A DNA stretch of 64,000 nt from contig OY752144.1 of assembly GCA_963573315.1 (NCBI GenBank), positions 2,980,695-3,044,694 on the forward strand. The letters run 5' to 3'. This DNA is from Entomortierella parvispora (lineage: Eukaryota > Mortierellomycota > Mortierellomycetes > Mortierellales > Mortierellaceae). The first letter of the stretch is position 1. Each line of letters begins with the position of its first letter. This document shows, piece by piece, positions 36,920 to 47,631 of this stretch. The position numbers and the translations under genes are program-made. The notes under the pieces were generated by a model, which did no database searches, was not told the origin of the DNA, and worked only from the letters and a program-made list of their open reading frames with translations.

Positions 36920-39191
36920 TTATAATTCCAACATTTGATTTTCTGATATTCTACGGTCAGATTTGTATTGTTTCACTGCTCGCTCTGCAGCCTCCATCGT
37001 CAATCCCTTCCTGTATGCGTCCATATATCTAAATGCCATACAAGCGTACCTTCGTATGGTCTCAATAGGCACCGAGTCCAGAGCCTCAGGGATGATTGAC
37101 TGGAGACCTTTGAAGGAATAGTCGCAATGCTTCCGGGTATAGCGCTTGCTTGCTCCCCAGTACATCTCTATAAAGTTGAGCTCACAATGAAATTTGGGAT
37201 AGGAGATTATAAGCTGCCCTTCCTCCTTTGCAATCTCCTCCAGCATCGAGCACTGAGCAACAAAATCGGGCTGTAGTTCTAGAATTCGCTCTGCGCAACA
37301 GTTCACTCGATCAAGGTGTTTGTCGTCAGCCCTACATCTCGAGCATGTTCTGGAGAGTCCATGAATCCAGAGACCTCGGTCCTTGAGAACCTCTTTCATT
37401 CCCTTGGGTTTTCCTCTTAACGCCTCGTCAGCATAATCATCCGGAAAGACCATGGTGTAGTGTGCTCCATCTACGACGGTGTCCCGCATGACTGCTTGCT
37501 TTCCACCAGATGAAAGGTTCATCCTACTTACCACTAGAGCATCTTTGGCAACACAATTGTGGTTTGAAGAATTATCGAATGCCCAAAGTCCAATCCGATT
37601 CGGGTGGTTCCTCTTATGTATAGCGATCGCTTTCTTGAACTGCCGAGCCATATCTTCAGCGGTCCAATAGCCATCGAAATTTTTCCCTGGGTTGATGATC
37701 TCTCGAGCACGCATCACTTTGCCATTGTCATCGATCGTCTTCAAAGGTCCCTCAACTTCGGAAAGGAAATCACTGACCATGATGGATCGACCATGGCCTT
37801 TTTTGCGCAACGGAAGATGACCATCTGGATGCCAAAGCATAGAATTTCCTTCGTTCGAGTAAAAGATACTCTCATCGTGAGTGTAAAACATTATCGCCTG
37901 TTCGCCTGAAGCCTAGAGCAAAGGGAGAAAATTTTGCGGTAAGAGTTATATACTCATGAGTTGTCTCTTAAATAATAACATGCACTTACCAGTGTGGGCT
38001 CAATGACCGTTGTTTGATCGTTGCTGGCTACGGTTATCATCCTCTTCTCATACTCCTCCATTCGTGCAAGAAACACTTGCCGATACTCTTTCACGTCGGG
38101 TCGCTCATGACCATCGAAATATAAGCCCTCTTTTGCTTCTGAGTATATCCAGCCCAGCGCACGTAGCCATCGACACGCTGTTGGCTCACTGATTGAGAAT
38201 CTGATGCCATTTGCTGGGAGGAAGACGTTGTTGACGTGTCGCTGAAGTATCGAAGGCGTGATAGTGTATTTATGGTTCTCCAATATCCAGGTTCTGAGTT
38301 CGTTAAAGTTATCGCCCTCGGTCAGTTGGTTCCTGGTTTTGGCATGCTTTCCTCGGCGCGACACAGAGATTTCTTCATTGTTCTCCCACTGAGTAGCCCA
38401 TATCATGATCCTTCGTGAAAAGTGTACGCCTCGGCCAAAACCTCTCGCCGTAAGCAGAGCTGCCTTAGTCTTACTCATTCCCGGGACTAGGTGGCGTAGG
38501 TACTGCTGGAGTGCCTGTAAATTCATGACGTCGTCATTGAGAGGCGGATACTTCTTGTACTTATTATCCAAGTAACCTTGAATTTCCAATACCATCCCTG
38601 CATTGCGGCGCACATCTACATTCCCGAAAGTTGATAATACATGCACGTTAGTATGTACTCATACGTAATTCATATTATGGGCACACAATTTCCTGTTACC
38701 TTACATGGCGGCTCTGCTTCCTGGACAATTCTCCTCCGGGGAGGGACTGTCAGGGTTGACACGGTGAACCCAAACGTAGAAAGAGGAAGGGTGCCTACTG
38801 CAGCCCTTTTGAGGAGCATCTTTCGATGATGCACGTTTTGTCGAGTGGTTCCATCGCGAGGCTTTGGCGTCTTCACTGACGCAGCTGATGATCGCATACT
38901 CGTAAGGAGTTCACTCCATTCCTCTTTATCCAGAGCTCTTCTGACTTCCTGCCAATCTTCGTCATCAGTGTCGTCTTCAGCAGGTCCATCACTGTCAGGT
39001 TCGGCGAGAACAGCATTCCACTCTTCAATATCGCGACTTGACTCCTGTATTTCATGGCCCCCCTTCACAGGTACATAAATGACGTTCTCCTCCTGTTGTT
39101 CTTGGTGGAGTGGGTCAAGAACAGGTGGTGATGGTCTGCGTTGTCGAGCTATCCTCCTTAAATGCTGGGTGAGTCTCTTCACGCGAGGCAT
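36920..39191 (-). CDS. DDE transposase (IS630/Tc1-related fungal family)
   Basis: Three exons (39191-38705, 38615-37990, 37912-36920) join in phase to about 701 residues. The N-terminal part is acidic and disordered. A helix-turn-helix-like middle ends in CRWLRALGWIYSEAKEGLYF with DGHERPDV following, a signature of a large transposase family known from basidiomycetes and other fungi. The catalytic domain has Asp384 in FYTHDES, Asp484 in WAFDNSSNH and Glu620 in HCELNFIEMYWG, a complete DDE triad. The first intron has a TACTAAC branch site; its donor was set at GTAAGG (38704) rather than the alternative GTAACA. No stop or frameshift interrupts the joined frame, so the protein may be functional. 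Terminal inverted repeats were not found by eye. It lies head-to-tail with the nuclease/Fanzor-like gene. Confidence 0.8.
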
Positions 39192-40481
39192 TTCAAATTA
39201 CAAGAATGAATGCTGACGATGATGGGAGGAGGATGGGGAACGGAAAGGGTCGGTAAAATGGAAGATGCACTGGATAGGCCCACCATTAGGACCAAATGTC
39301 AATAGTGACTGTTCCGACCCAATTATTTGACAAAATCACAAAAAGTGTGGTCTTCAGATGAAGAGCACCATACCAGTATTTTAAATTAAGGGGTTTAATT
39401 TAAAACACACGTTTTGGAATGACGCGTGCCACGTTTTTTTAAGCTCTTGGTCCGTGCTCTCCTGCTCCAAGTAAGTTATTAAGGGGTCTTTTGTGGGAAG
39501 AAGAGGAGGAAGAAGAGGAGGAGGAAGAAAAAGAAGAAGAGGAGGAGTTGATCCCAGCACGCAAAAGGCAAAAAAACTAGATGATCGCTACACTTTTTTT
39601 TTAATAACAAATACGACGATCTTTTCTGTTCCTGGGTTCCCAATATATCTGTTTACTCACCCCTCTAATTACACTGCTATTGAAGTAAAAATGGTGCTTC
39701 AGTAGACGTTTCTGTTCATTTTGTTTCTTTTTTTTTTTTTGAGCAAGTATAAAAAAATTTGGCGTGGAATTTTTCAGTCAATTCTGTTTTCACGCGTGCC
39801 TTCTTGTGGCGGTCTTTTCTAGAAACCTGTCTTAATAACACACCGCAAAACGAAAGCTATATGATGCTGCCAGGTTTTTCTTTACTGTGAAGCAAAAAAA
39901 AGGGTGTTATGACTCTTCTATGGTCCGGTAATGAGCGTGTAAGAAATTATTTTTTTTGAAATTTTTTCAAATTTTTTTTGAAGTTTGTGCATGATTATCT
40001 CGACCATTACTTATCGCAGAGGTCTTAAACTCTTTATAAGTCCAGAATTTGTAGTTTTCTAAAGGGTTTCCGATGAAACAAACGTACCCATAAGTTATTT
40101 ATTCATTGGGAAGCAAAATATCAAAAAATCTTCGTAGATTTTTTTGTCGAATTTTTGTTTTCTACGTGAAATTGGTCTGGTCCCTCTCTTTTACATGCGA
40201 TTTGTGCACAAAAATCGATTGAATAGGGCTCTTTAAATTGATTGCCATTTTTGATTTTAGCGAAATAGGACCAACATGTAAATAGCCCCTCTTGTGGCTC
40301 GGCATTGAAGATCTTTAATCGTGAATAAAAAATAAAAAATAAAAAGTAGACTAGGCAAAAAAGGCAAGAATAAAATCCATGAAGTGGTAGCGTACATGAC
40401 TCGGGCACATGAATTTCAAAGCCGATCAATTTCTGATCAGACATGGCCAAAGAGCTACCGGATATATTTAATTGAACTTTG
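39192..40481. other. AT-rich non-coding region with homopolymer runs
   Basis: No gene supported. It has several long T and A runs (39593-39602, 39728-39740, 39948-39980), a GA-rich tract (39497-39547), and a near-palindrome around 39378-39405 (ttttaaattaagg/ggtttaatttaaaac) that could mark a transposon end upstream of the transposase. Confidence 0.4.
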
Positions 40482-41522
40482 CTAGTATCCTTCACCATTG
40501 TCAATGACCCGGCCATTCTCATCACTTATAATGAAGTAAGTTGCATTGTACTTCTTAGCGGATCCATTAATGCCCACGTTTCTCTTGGTAGAGTACCCTC
40601 TTCTTCCGTTCATGATAGGTTTCTCATAGACAAAGCATCCATTGGTCTCTCCAGCCTTGCAAAGTGGAATCTTGGTCTTGGTGGACATGTCGCAAAAGAC
40701 ACCTTCTTTGATGCTGAAGAAGGAAGAACCCCACGAGGTAGGACCATCGCAAAGCTCAATGGCGCTAAGGGACTTGTGCACTCTGACTTCGTTTCCAAAG
40801 GTGGTAGTATATTCTTGAGGAGATCTCTTAGCAGGAGGAGAGTGACTGCCAGACGCCATTCCAACGTTTCCAAAGGTGTCCTTAGCAGGAGGAGAGTGCC
40901 TGCCAGACGCCATTCCAACTCCAAGACCACATAAATTTTTGCCCTCGAAGTGCCTGATATTACCATCACCCATCACACCCAAGTTGATGTTAACTAGTGC
41001 AACATATCCAGGTCTGTCAGCTACCATCCATCCACAGTTAACTGGCTGATATTCGTCACGGCCAGCAACCCTCACAGATTGACCTGAGTGGTTCCATGCC
41101 CATCCACATAGCCGAAAGAAATCACCAATAAGGTAACCTTTGCTTCTCTCGGCATTGGGGACGCTGTCATTGGGGGTCCATCCAATAAGCGCCAAGCAAA
41201 CAGCATCAGTTTCCTCTGAAACAAGAGTTACGTAGTTGATTTCCTGATTACTGCTCAAACTGACATCGAATTGCCTTTGAGTGTTACTGTCCATTGCTCC
41301 TACGATTCTTCGAGCTCCTATCCACTCATTGGATGTTGAGCGGACATACATACCCGGTAGCCACCCTCCAGCTTGTGATAGTGGCACACCCCCTCCGTTG
41401 TCTCCATCTCTTCCAGCCCAAAATTTGAACCTGACTTCCCCTCGATCGGGGTTGGAAGGAAACCATCCAACGAGAGATGAGATGAAACCGACATAGCCTA
41501 GAATAGAGTCTAGTGCAACCAT
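40482..41522 (-). CDS. Uncharacterised fungal protein with internal repeat
   Basis: Uninterrupted frame of 346 residues. It begins with a moderately hydrophobic segment (MVALDSILGYVGFISSLVGW) that is not a classical cleavable signal. The central part, TDAVCLALIGWTPND..., IGDFFRLCGWAWNHSG and YQPVNCGWMVADRPG, resembles from memory a widespread family of small fungal proteins with a conserved ICxA..W(x)GD..CG..W pattern. No function is assigned here. Residues about 213-245 hold a direct duplication of an 18-residue unit starting GMASG(R/S)HSPPAK. AT-rich non-coding DNA lies on both sides and mobile-element sequence is close. It could be a single-exon host gene or cargo of an element. Confidence 0.6.
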   Translation of the reverse strand: MVALDSILGYVGFISSLVGWFPSNPDRGEVRFKFWAGRDGDNGGGVPLSQAGGWLPGMYVRSTSNEWIGARRIVGAMDSNTQRQFDVSLSSNQEINYVTLVSEETDAVCLALIGWTPNDSVPNAERSKGYLIGDFFRLCGWAWNHSGQSVRVAGRDEYQPVNCGWMVADRPGYVALVNINLGVMGDGNIRHFEGKNLCGLGVGMASGRHSPPAKDTFGNVGMASGSHSPPAKRSPQEYTTTFGNEVRVHKSLSAIELCDGPTSWGSSFFSIKEGVFCDMSTKTKIPLCKAGETNGCFVYEKPIMNGRRGYSTKRNVGINGSAKKYNATYFIISDENGRVIDNGEGY

Positions 41523-41962
41523 GCTGTCTCTATTACTTTATGATATTATATTTATAGTAAAGTAGTAGACAATTTTTGTCAGTTATGCCAATACGTTAAG
41601 AACCTTGAATACTAGTATCCCATAAATTGTTTACATTAACTTGCTGGTCTGTCAAAAAAAATCCAATTACTCCTGTGTACGGGAGATTGTTCTTGTGGCA
41701 GCTCTTGTAAGTGAGATTGTTCGTGCGGATGCTATCAGTGCTTAGGATGATTACTGGAGGGTTGAGGTCAAATTCTTGGGGAGCAACGTGTTATATTTAT
41801 ATATATCTGAAAATGGATTTTTCTTGTGTTCTCGTTGACTATACCACAACAGTCAGCGATGATATTGAAGTAGGTACCAGAATGTATCCATGTGTGAAGA
41901 CAGAAGCGTTTGTTTGTTGCTATTTTTTTTTGACCCAACCAGAAACTTCGGTTCATAAATAA

Positions 41963-42014
41963 AACCACAAACAAATACAAACACCAGCGCAAACACAAAC
42001 ACAAACACAAACAC
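41963..42014. repeat. (CAAACA)n hexanucleotide array
   Basis: Imperfect then perfect acacaa units, the reverse complement of the array at 43783-43844. Confidence 0.85.
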
Positions 42015-42020
42015 GGAAGT

Positions 42021-42403
42021 GTCTATTTGTCGTCCGGTCCGACACTGCTTGCTTGTCGTCCAGTACTCTTATTTGTTGACACGATGCCGTCTTTGTCTCT
42101 GCCCTCGCCAATTTGCCCAATGTCCTTGCCCTCAAGTCAAGTTCTTTTGCCGTCAGCGAAGAGGAATTTCAAGGGAACTATCAGCTGTTAAGCACTGCTG
42201 TGCTGTGTTCAGGCTCACTTTGTTGACACGATGCCGTCTTTGTCCCTGCCCTCGCCAATTTTGCCCAATGTCCTTGCCCTCAAGTCAAGTTCTTTTGTCG
42301 TCAGCGAAGAGGAATTTCAAGGGAACTATCAGCTGTTAAGTACATCGGACGACAAATAAGAGTACTGGACGACAAGCAGTGTCGGACCGGACGACAAATA
42401 GAC
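42021..42403. mobile_element. MITE-like unit with 52-56 bp terminal inverted repeats
   Basis: 42021-42076 and 42352-42403 are inverted copies (gtctatttgtcgtccggtcc ...), differing by a 4-bp gctt duplication in the left arm. Inside are two direct copies of a 120-bp segment, 42073-42192 and 42220-42340, with about three differences. No protein is encoded. Confidence 0.75.
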
Positions 42404-42730
42404 AATTCCCACAAACACAGACAGAAGCACTACCCTTTATAATTGTGAGCGATAGTTATCTGAGCTTCCCTCGTTGCAGATATGCCTGTTCTTACTACGT
42501 TTCGCGTTTAGTGCAGAAATTACACATTTATACTGCTTAGTACTAGTAGGTCTAAGCTGTTGTAAACGAGTGGTCTCGCCTAATATATTAATATTTGCTT
42601 CAAAATTTCTTGGACGCTAATATATGATAGCACTGCCTTCTTATTGCGCAAGTAATGGTTGGCCTGTGTAACCGAATAAGCGGCCATCGATGAAACAGAA
42701 GCAGAAAACGGTTGGTTGCCCATCAATAGC

Positions 42731-42814
42731 CGCACTCAGTTTTAAGAGAACGCCGATTTCCTTAACACTACAAATCGCCTCAAGGAAATCGGCGTTCTCT
42801 TAAAACTGAGTGCG
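42731..42814. repeat. Perfect 33-bp inverted repeat with 18-nt loop
   Basis: Arms 42731-42763 and 42782-42814 are exact reverse complements (start cgcactcagttttaagagaa). A transcript would fold into a long uninterrupted hairpin. Confidence 0.9.
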
Positions 42815-43227
42815 ACTAATCTTTATCATTTTTTGTGTGAGTCACCTGGTACTCTTTGTTTGCTCACTTCCGAAAGAACGTAAAAAAAGGCAAAAAGGCA
42901 AAAAGGCAAAAGGCAGAAAAAGTGAGGGCGAGGGTGAGGGCAAAGGCATGGGTATGAATAACATTTTGTAAGGGATACACACACAAGCATTGGAAAATAT
43001 TAATTGAGAACATAAAAGAGCACTTAGATGACAATTGGGTTATTGTTGGACGGTAGTGTCTATTTGCCGTCCAGAAGTATACTTATCGGCGGTGTCGTCC
43101 GACACTCATTGGTGTCTGGATGTGTACCTCTCCATGAATTTGACTTCATGAGAAATTGTTGGGTGAAAATAGGCGAGTCAACAAGGTGAGCCATCTTTGT
43201 CCTTAACCCCCTTAACCCTCAAGTCAT

Positions 43228-43689
43228 GATGCGTCTGTTTGTCGTCCTATCTGACTGTTCTCTCTACTGCTTTTGTTTGCCGTTCATTATGGCTCTCTTG
43301 TTTGTCGTCTGGATTTTTATCCGCGCCCCCCTACTCATCCCGCCTTGCTGGTCATGCCCGGTGCCCTGCTGGTATCCTCTGCGAAATATATGGGTTAGGG
43401 AAGTCCACTTTACTCGCATCGTACTTCCCGAGGCTCTGGACCAGATGACCCAGCCGAAACCCTGTGATATATGAGAACTGTGAGGGGCGGACAGATAATG
43501 GGCCAAATTCAGAGGCTCGCTCAGGTAAGGCTATGCGAGCACATCTTCGCGCTTCAGTTTGCCTGAGCTTTCCTCCAGTTGAACTTTAACCCCCGAATTC
43601 ACATGTGAGAGCAAGAGCACAGCACAACGGAAAACAAAAACATCAGATGACAAGGAAAGAACCGTCGGACCAGACGACAAACAGATGCA
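43228..43689. mobile_element. Second, diverged MITE-like unit
   Basis: 43228-43255 (gatgcgtctgtttgtcgtcc...) and 43664-43689 are imperfect inverted copies. They are related to the 42021 unit by the TTTGTCGTC core. Further GGACGACA/GGACGAAA motifs continue to 43775. Confidence 0.5.
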
Positions 43690-43782
43690 TCCTTGTTGGA
43701 CTGCACGACAATTCGAGCAACTGGACGGAGTGTAAGAGCACGGGACGAAATGTAAGGGCACTGGACGACATGCAAGAGCAGC

Positions 43783-43844
43783 TGTGTTTGTGTTTGTGTT
43801 TGTGTTTGTGTTTGTGTTTGTGTTTGTGTTTGTGTTTGTGTTTG
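43783..43844. repeat. (TGTGTT)n hexanucleotide array
   Basis: About ten perfect units. Inverted partner of the array at 41963-42014. Confidence 0.9.
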
Positions 43845-44445
43845 GTTTTTTTTATTATTTTTTGGGCTGAATTCCCTGGTAAATCGGACAGCGCTAAATG
43901 CTCTGAAATTTTAAAGTTATAATCGTATTGGTACGCCATGAAACCTACAGGAGCACCGATAAGAAGTAGATCAGGGATTGTACATGTACATACGTTGAAC
44001 TCCACTGGTCGACTCGTATACGTAGCTTAAAATTGAATGCCACTTGAATACATCGATCATGCAGCCTACCACGACAGACAGTTGGAAGCATGGAACGATG
44101 GGAAAGTTCCATGTTGAATCACATGGCACACATTTTTCTTAACTCACATCTCGCAAAAAATTTCCACCTTCCCCAGAAATTTTCTTCCTTAATTCTCTCT
44201 GTCTTCTACTCCTCTCCTCTGCTGCAGGAACAATCAACCCTGCTCGTATCTGCCCAGAACATCGACATCACGTCTATAGGACATTCGGGAAGAGCACAGC
44301 TTCTAAGCATTATCGGCAATTGAACTACGTCTTGTATGGCCATAGCATTTGACTTGCATGATTGCACTATGGAATAGCATCAATGATTCATGGCTAACTT
44401 TTTCTTGCTCTCTGACAATAAATCTACACTCTTAGTCGCTATACA
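43845..44445. other. No feature recognised
   Basis: Non-coding by inspection. It probably includes the promoter of the small gene at 44446. Confidence 0.35.
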
Positions 44446-44769
44446 ATGACCACACTTAGCCTTGGCCCTTTAGGAGAAGTTACTGCGCCTAATTTCACGA
44501 ACTGTTTCAATTGTTGTTACCACCTCGACAGCAACGAGATGCCGTACGTGAATGGGACCCACTTGATTAATGGAACGGATATCTTTCCAGGTACACCAAT
44601 TACCATTGGATTTTCATTTGGAAACGATGGTCGTATCATCCTCCCTTGTGGTATACACTATCATTCGCTTGGTACCGTTTACTACCAATCATCTTCGTCA
44701 TCAACTATTACTCCAAAGATGTATTTATTTATGTTGGGGTTTATTGCAATTGCTCTTATTGGCCTGTGA
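44446..44769 (+). CDS. Small cysteine-containing tail-anchored protein, hypothetical
   Basis: A 107-residue frame with Cys-rich NCFNCCYH, two possible N-glycosylation sites (NGTH, NGTD), a Ser run, and a hydrophobic C-terminus (MYLFMLGFIAIALIGL) ending at the stop. This suggests a tail-anchored or GPI-like end. Start context is acaATGa. No family recognised. It stops 52 bp before the LTR at 44822, so it may be a host gene whose downstream region was altered by the insertion. Confidence 0.4.
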   Translation: MTTLSLGPLGEVTAPNFTNCFNCCYHLDSNEMPYVNGTHLINGTDIFPGTPITIGFSFGNDGRIILPCGIHYHSLGTVYYQSSSSSTITPKMYLFMLGFIAIALIGL

Positions 44770-44821
44770 CTTAGTTGCATCTGTAAGAAATAAACCCCTC
44801 TGGAAAGGACTCCGGTCCCTG

Positions 44822-44938
44822 TGCAATACGAAGGCCGAAGGGAGAGTGGAGACAAGAAGTGAGGTTTATTCTATTGCTAATGACCGTCTTATATAGGTGC
44901 GCACCGCGTGATGTCACCGTACTATTACATGTGTTACA
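44822..44938 (-). repeat. 3' LTR of element 2
   Basis: Complete LTR; related to the 111-bp LTRs of the gag unit at 30-31 kb. Confidence 0.8.
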
Positions 44939-44948
44939 CCTTCCCCTT

Positions 44949-47332
44949 TTAAAAATTGAGTTCATGCTGTTGTTTAAAGGCTGCGACCATCTCAGCAGAG
45001 TGATCCAAGTTGCTGAGTGGAATCCATTCGTCTGCTTCTCTGCCATAACCTTTCCAGGAGACAAGGAACTGGTGTTGCCTGCGGTACTTTCGATATTTCA
45101 AAATTGTGTCTACTTCGTACTCGTCCTTGCCGTCGATGATGGTAGGGTCCGGAGGTGCGGCGCTTCGAGATCCAAGCGATTCGGGCGACGGCAAGTAGGG
45201 TTGAAGGACGTCGACGTGGAAGACATCGTGGATTTTGTAGAACGGGGGAAGTTCGACGCGGAAGGAAACTGGAGAGTGCTGTTCCAAAAGTGTGAAAGGG
45301 CCAAGGTACCGTGGTCGCAATTTGTCCGCGGGGCTGATACTGTCGGCGGGGATCGTAATGTTGGTGGCACGTAGCAAGACCTGGTCGCCGACTTTGAATG
45401 TGTGGTCGCGACGTCGTTTGTTTGCCTGCTCTTCCTGATGGTCCTGGGCGCGCTGTAGGGCATCTTGAGCAAGGACGAGCGTCGTTGCCTGATCGTTAAG
45501 AAAAGTGTCGACGGTAGGAACTGAAGAGCTGGGGACACTGAGAAGAGCAGCAGGGAGTCGAGGGTGCTGTCCACTGTTGAGGAAGAACGGCGAGAATCCA
45601 GTTGAGGCATTGACGGCGTTGTTGTAGGCAAACTCCAGTGACGGAAGAAGCTGATCCCAGTTAGACTGCTTGTTATCGATAAAAGCCCGTAACATTGTCT
45701 TCAAAGTCTTGTTCATAACCTCCGTCTGCCCATCGGTCTGTGGGTGATAGGCCGTGGAGAGCGCCAACTTCACATCCAGCATTCGGTGTAACTCCTGCCA
45801 GAACCTGCTAGTGAATCGAGTGTCGCGGTCGGAAACGATGGAGGTGGGGAGGCCATGCAGCTTAAAGATGTTGTCGAAAAACTGGTGTGCAACGTCAAGG
45901 GCGGTGGCCGAGGTGGTGCTGGGGACAAAATGCGCGAGCTTGGTGAGCTTGTCAACAAAGACTGTGACGGCGTTGAAGTTGCGTGCTGTTGTTGGGAGGG
46001 GTCCAATAAAGTCCATGGTGACGACCTCCCATCGTTGAGCTCGGATAGGAAGAGGCTGCAACAGTCCAGTAGGTCGCTCCTATGATCCTTTGTTCCTCTG
46101 ACACTTGTCGCAGGTGGCCACGTACGTCTGGGTGTCTTTGGCGATGTGTGGCCAGTATACGAACCGACGCAAGTTGTCAAAAGTCTTCTGAAAACCAAAG
46201 TGTCCAGCTGTGGTCGAGTCGTGGGCATCGCGCAACAGAGTGAGACGGGTGGAAGAGTTTCGAGGAATGGCCAAGGTGGTGGTCCCGCGTCGAGTGAAGT
46301 AGAGGAGGTTGTTCTGAAACGTATATCCGTTGGCGACTTTTCCATCCAAACAATCCATGTAGACGGGTCCCAGGCGACGGTCGTTGTTGTAGTCCTGTAC
46401 AAGCTGGTCGCGGACGTCGGAGGAGAGCGAGAGACTGAGGTTGTGAAGTTCGACAGGGTCGGGTTCGCGGTAGTCGGGTCGTCGAGGCAGGGCGTCTGGA
46501 ACGATGTTGTCCACTCCTCGCTTGTACCTGAAGTCGAAGTCGTATTCCTGGAGCAACTCCATCCAGCGGGCTTGTCGACGAGTGAGTTTGGGTTGCGTGG
46601 GAAAATGACGTAGTGTGGCGTGGTCGGTGTTGACAGTGAACTTGGTGCCATCGAGGTAGTAGCGCCAGGTGCGGAGGGCGTGGATGACAGCTAACAGCTC
46701 CTGCTCATGAGTGGGGTAGTTCCGTTCAGCTGGCTGCATCTTCCTGGAAGTGAATGCGACGGGATGATCCTTCCCTTGTCGGTCCGTCTGCAGCAGCACT
46801 CCACCAACTGCGAAACCGGAGGCATCTGTGTCGACGATGGTGGCGAGGTCGGGGTCGAAGATGTGGAGGACGGGGGCAGAGCAGACGGCTCGTTTGAGAT
46901 GGAGGAATGCAGATTGTTGGTCGTCGGTCCATGTGAAGGGAGTGTTGTTGGCGAGGAGGGAGGAAAGAGGGAGGGCAATGTCTGCAAAGCTAGATACGTA
47001 CTGTTGATAAAATTGCGCAAGCCCCAAAAATTGTTGGACTGCCTTTGTGCTCTTGGGGGTGGGCCAGTCTCGGATGGCTTTGGTGAGCCCGGCTGATGGT
47101 TTGATTCCGTCCTTGGTGATCGTGTGGCCCAAGAATTCAGTCTCGTCTTGCATGAAGGAGCACTTGCTCAGTTTCGCGTACAGACCATTCTTGCGCAGGA
47201 GAGTCAGGACGCTTCGGAGATGCTGCAGGTGCTCTTTCTTAGTCTTGGAGTAGATCAACAGATCGTCGAGATAAATGACAACCCATTTGTCTAAGACGGG
47301 CTGAACACTCGCAGCATCATATTAGAAAACGA
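44949..47332 (-). pseudogene. Ty3 pol fragment: RT, RNase H, integrase, chromodomain
   Basis: Reads from the RT palm (VIYLDDLLIYSKTKKEHL) through RNase H (TIVDTDASGFAVGGVLLQ, NTDHATLRHF), the integrase zinc-binding domain (HDSTTAGHFGFQKTFDNL, CDKCQRNKGS), the integrase core (MDFIGPLPTT, VSDRDTRFTSRFW, HPQTDGQTEVMNKTL) and a C-terminal chromodomain (YEVDTILKYRKYRRQHQFLV, WKGYGREADEWIPL). Defects: an in-frame TAG at 46082-46080, one frameshift upstream near 47300 (1 nt short relative to the related element at 55.6 kb), and loss of protease and the N-terminal half of RT. Not functional by itself. Confidence 0.85.
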
Positions 47333-47499
47333 GGCGGGGGCGTTAGAGCGGTAACTGTTTTTCTAGCGTCGTCGATGCCGGCGCCGGCGAAGAAGAAATC
47401 GAGGCGTTGGAGGAATTGGAGTGCGCTGAATCCATCGCGAGCACCATTGAAGGGTACGGGGTGAGGAAACTTAAACGAGACGGTGGCAGGGGGGTCCAT
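47333..47499 (-). pseudogene. Truncated gag start of element 2
   Basis: MDPPATVSFKFPHPVPFNG starts a Gag like that of the 30-kb unit, but it is cut after about 50 residues (DARKTVTAL) by the internal deletion into RT. Confidence 0.75.
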
Positions 47500-47619
47500 G
47501 GTTGGTGAATCGATGGAGAGTTGTGTGAATAGTATTGCGAGGTGATCCAGGGTGATTTCGGGGGTCAGTGTCGGGGGTCAGTGTCGGGGGTCGGAGTCGG
47601 GGGTCAGTGGAACGAGGTG

Positions 47620-47631
47620 CCTTTGCTACCA
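47620..47631 (-). other. Primer binding site of element 2
   Basis: On the - strand TGGTAGCAAAGG directly follows the 5' LTR. It is identical to the site at 30133. A leader of tandem GGGGTCAGTGTC-like units (47550-47605) follows. Confidence 0.6.

Noticed and set aside
44859..47096. Open frames on the + strand across the pol region of element 2
   Set aside because: They are antisense shadows of the - strand pol frame, with no recognisable domain.
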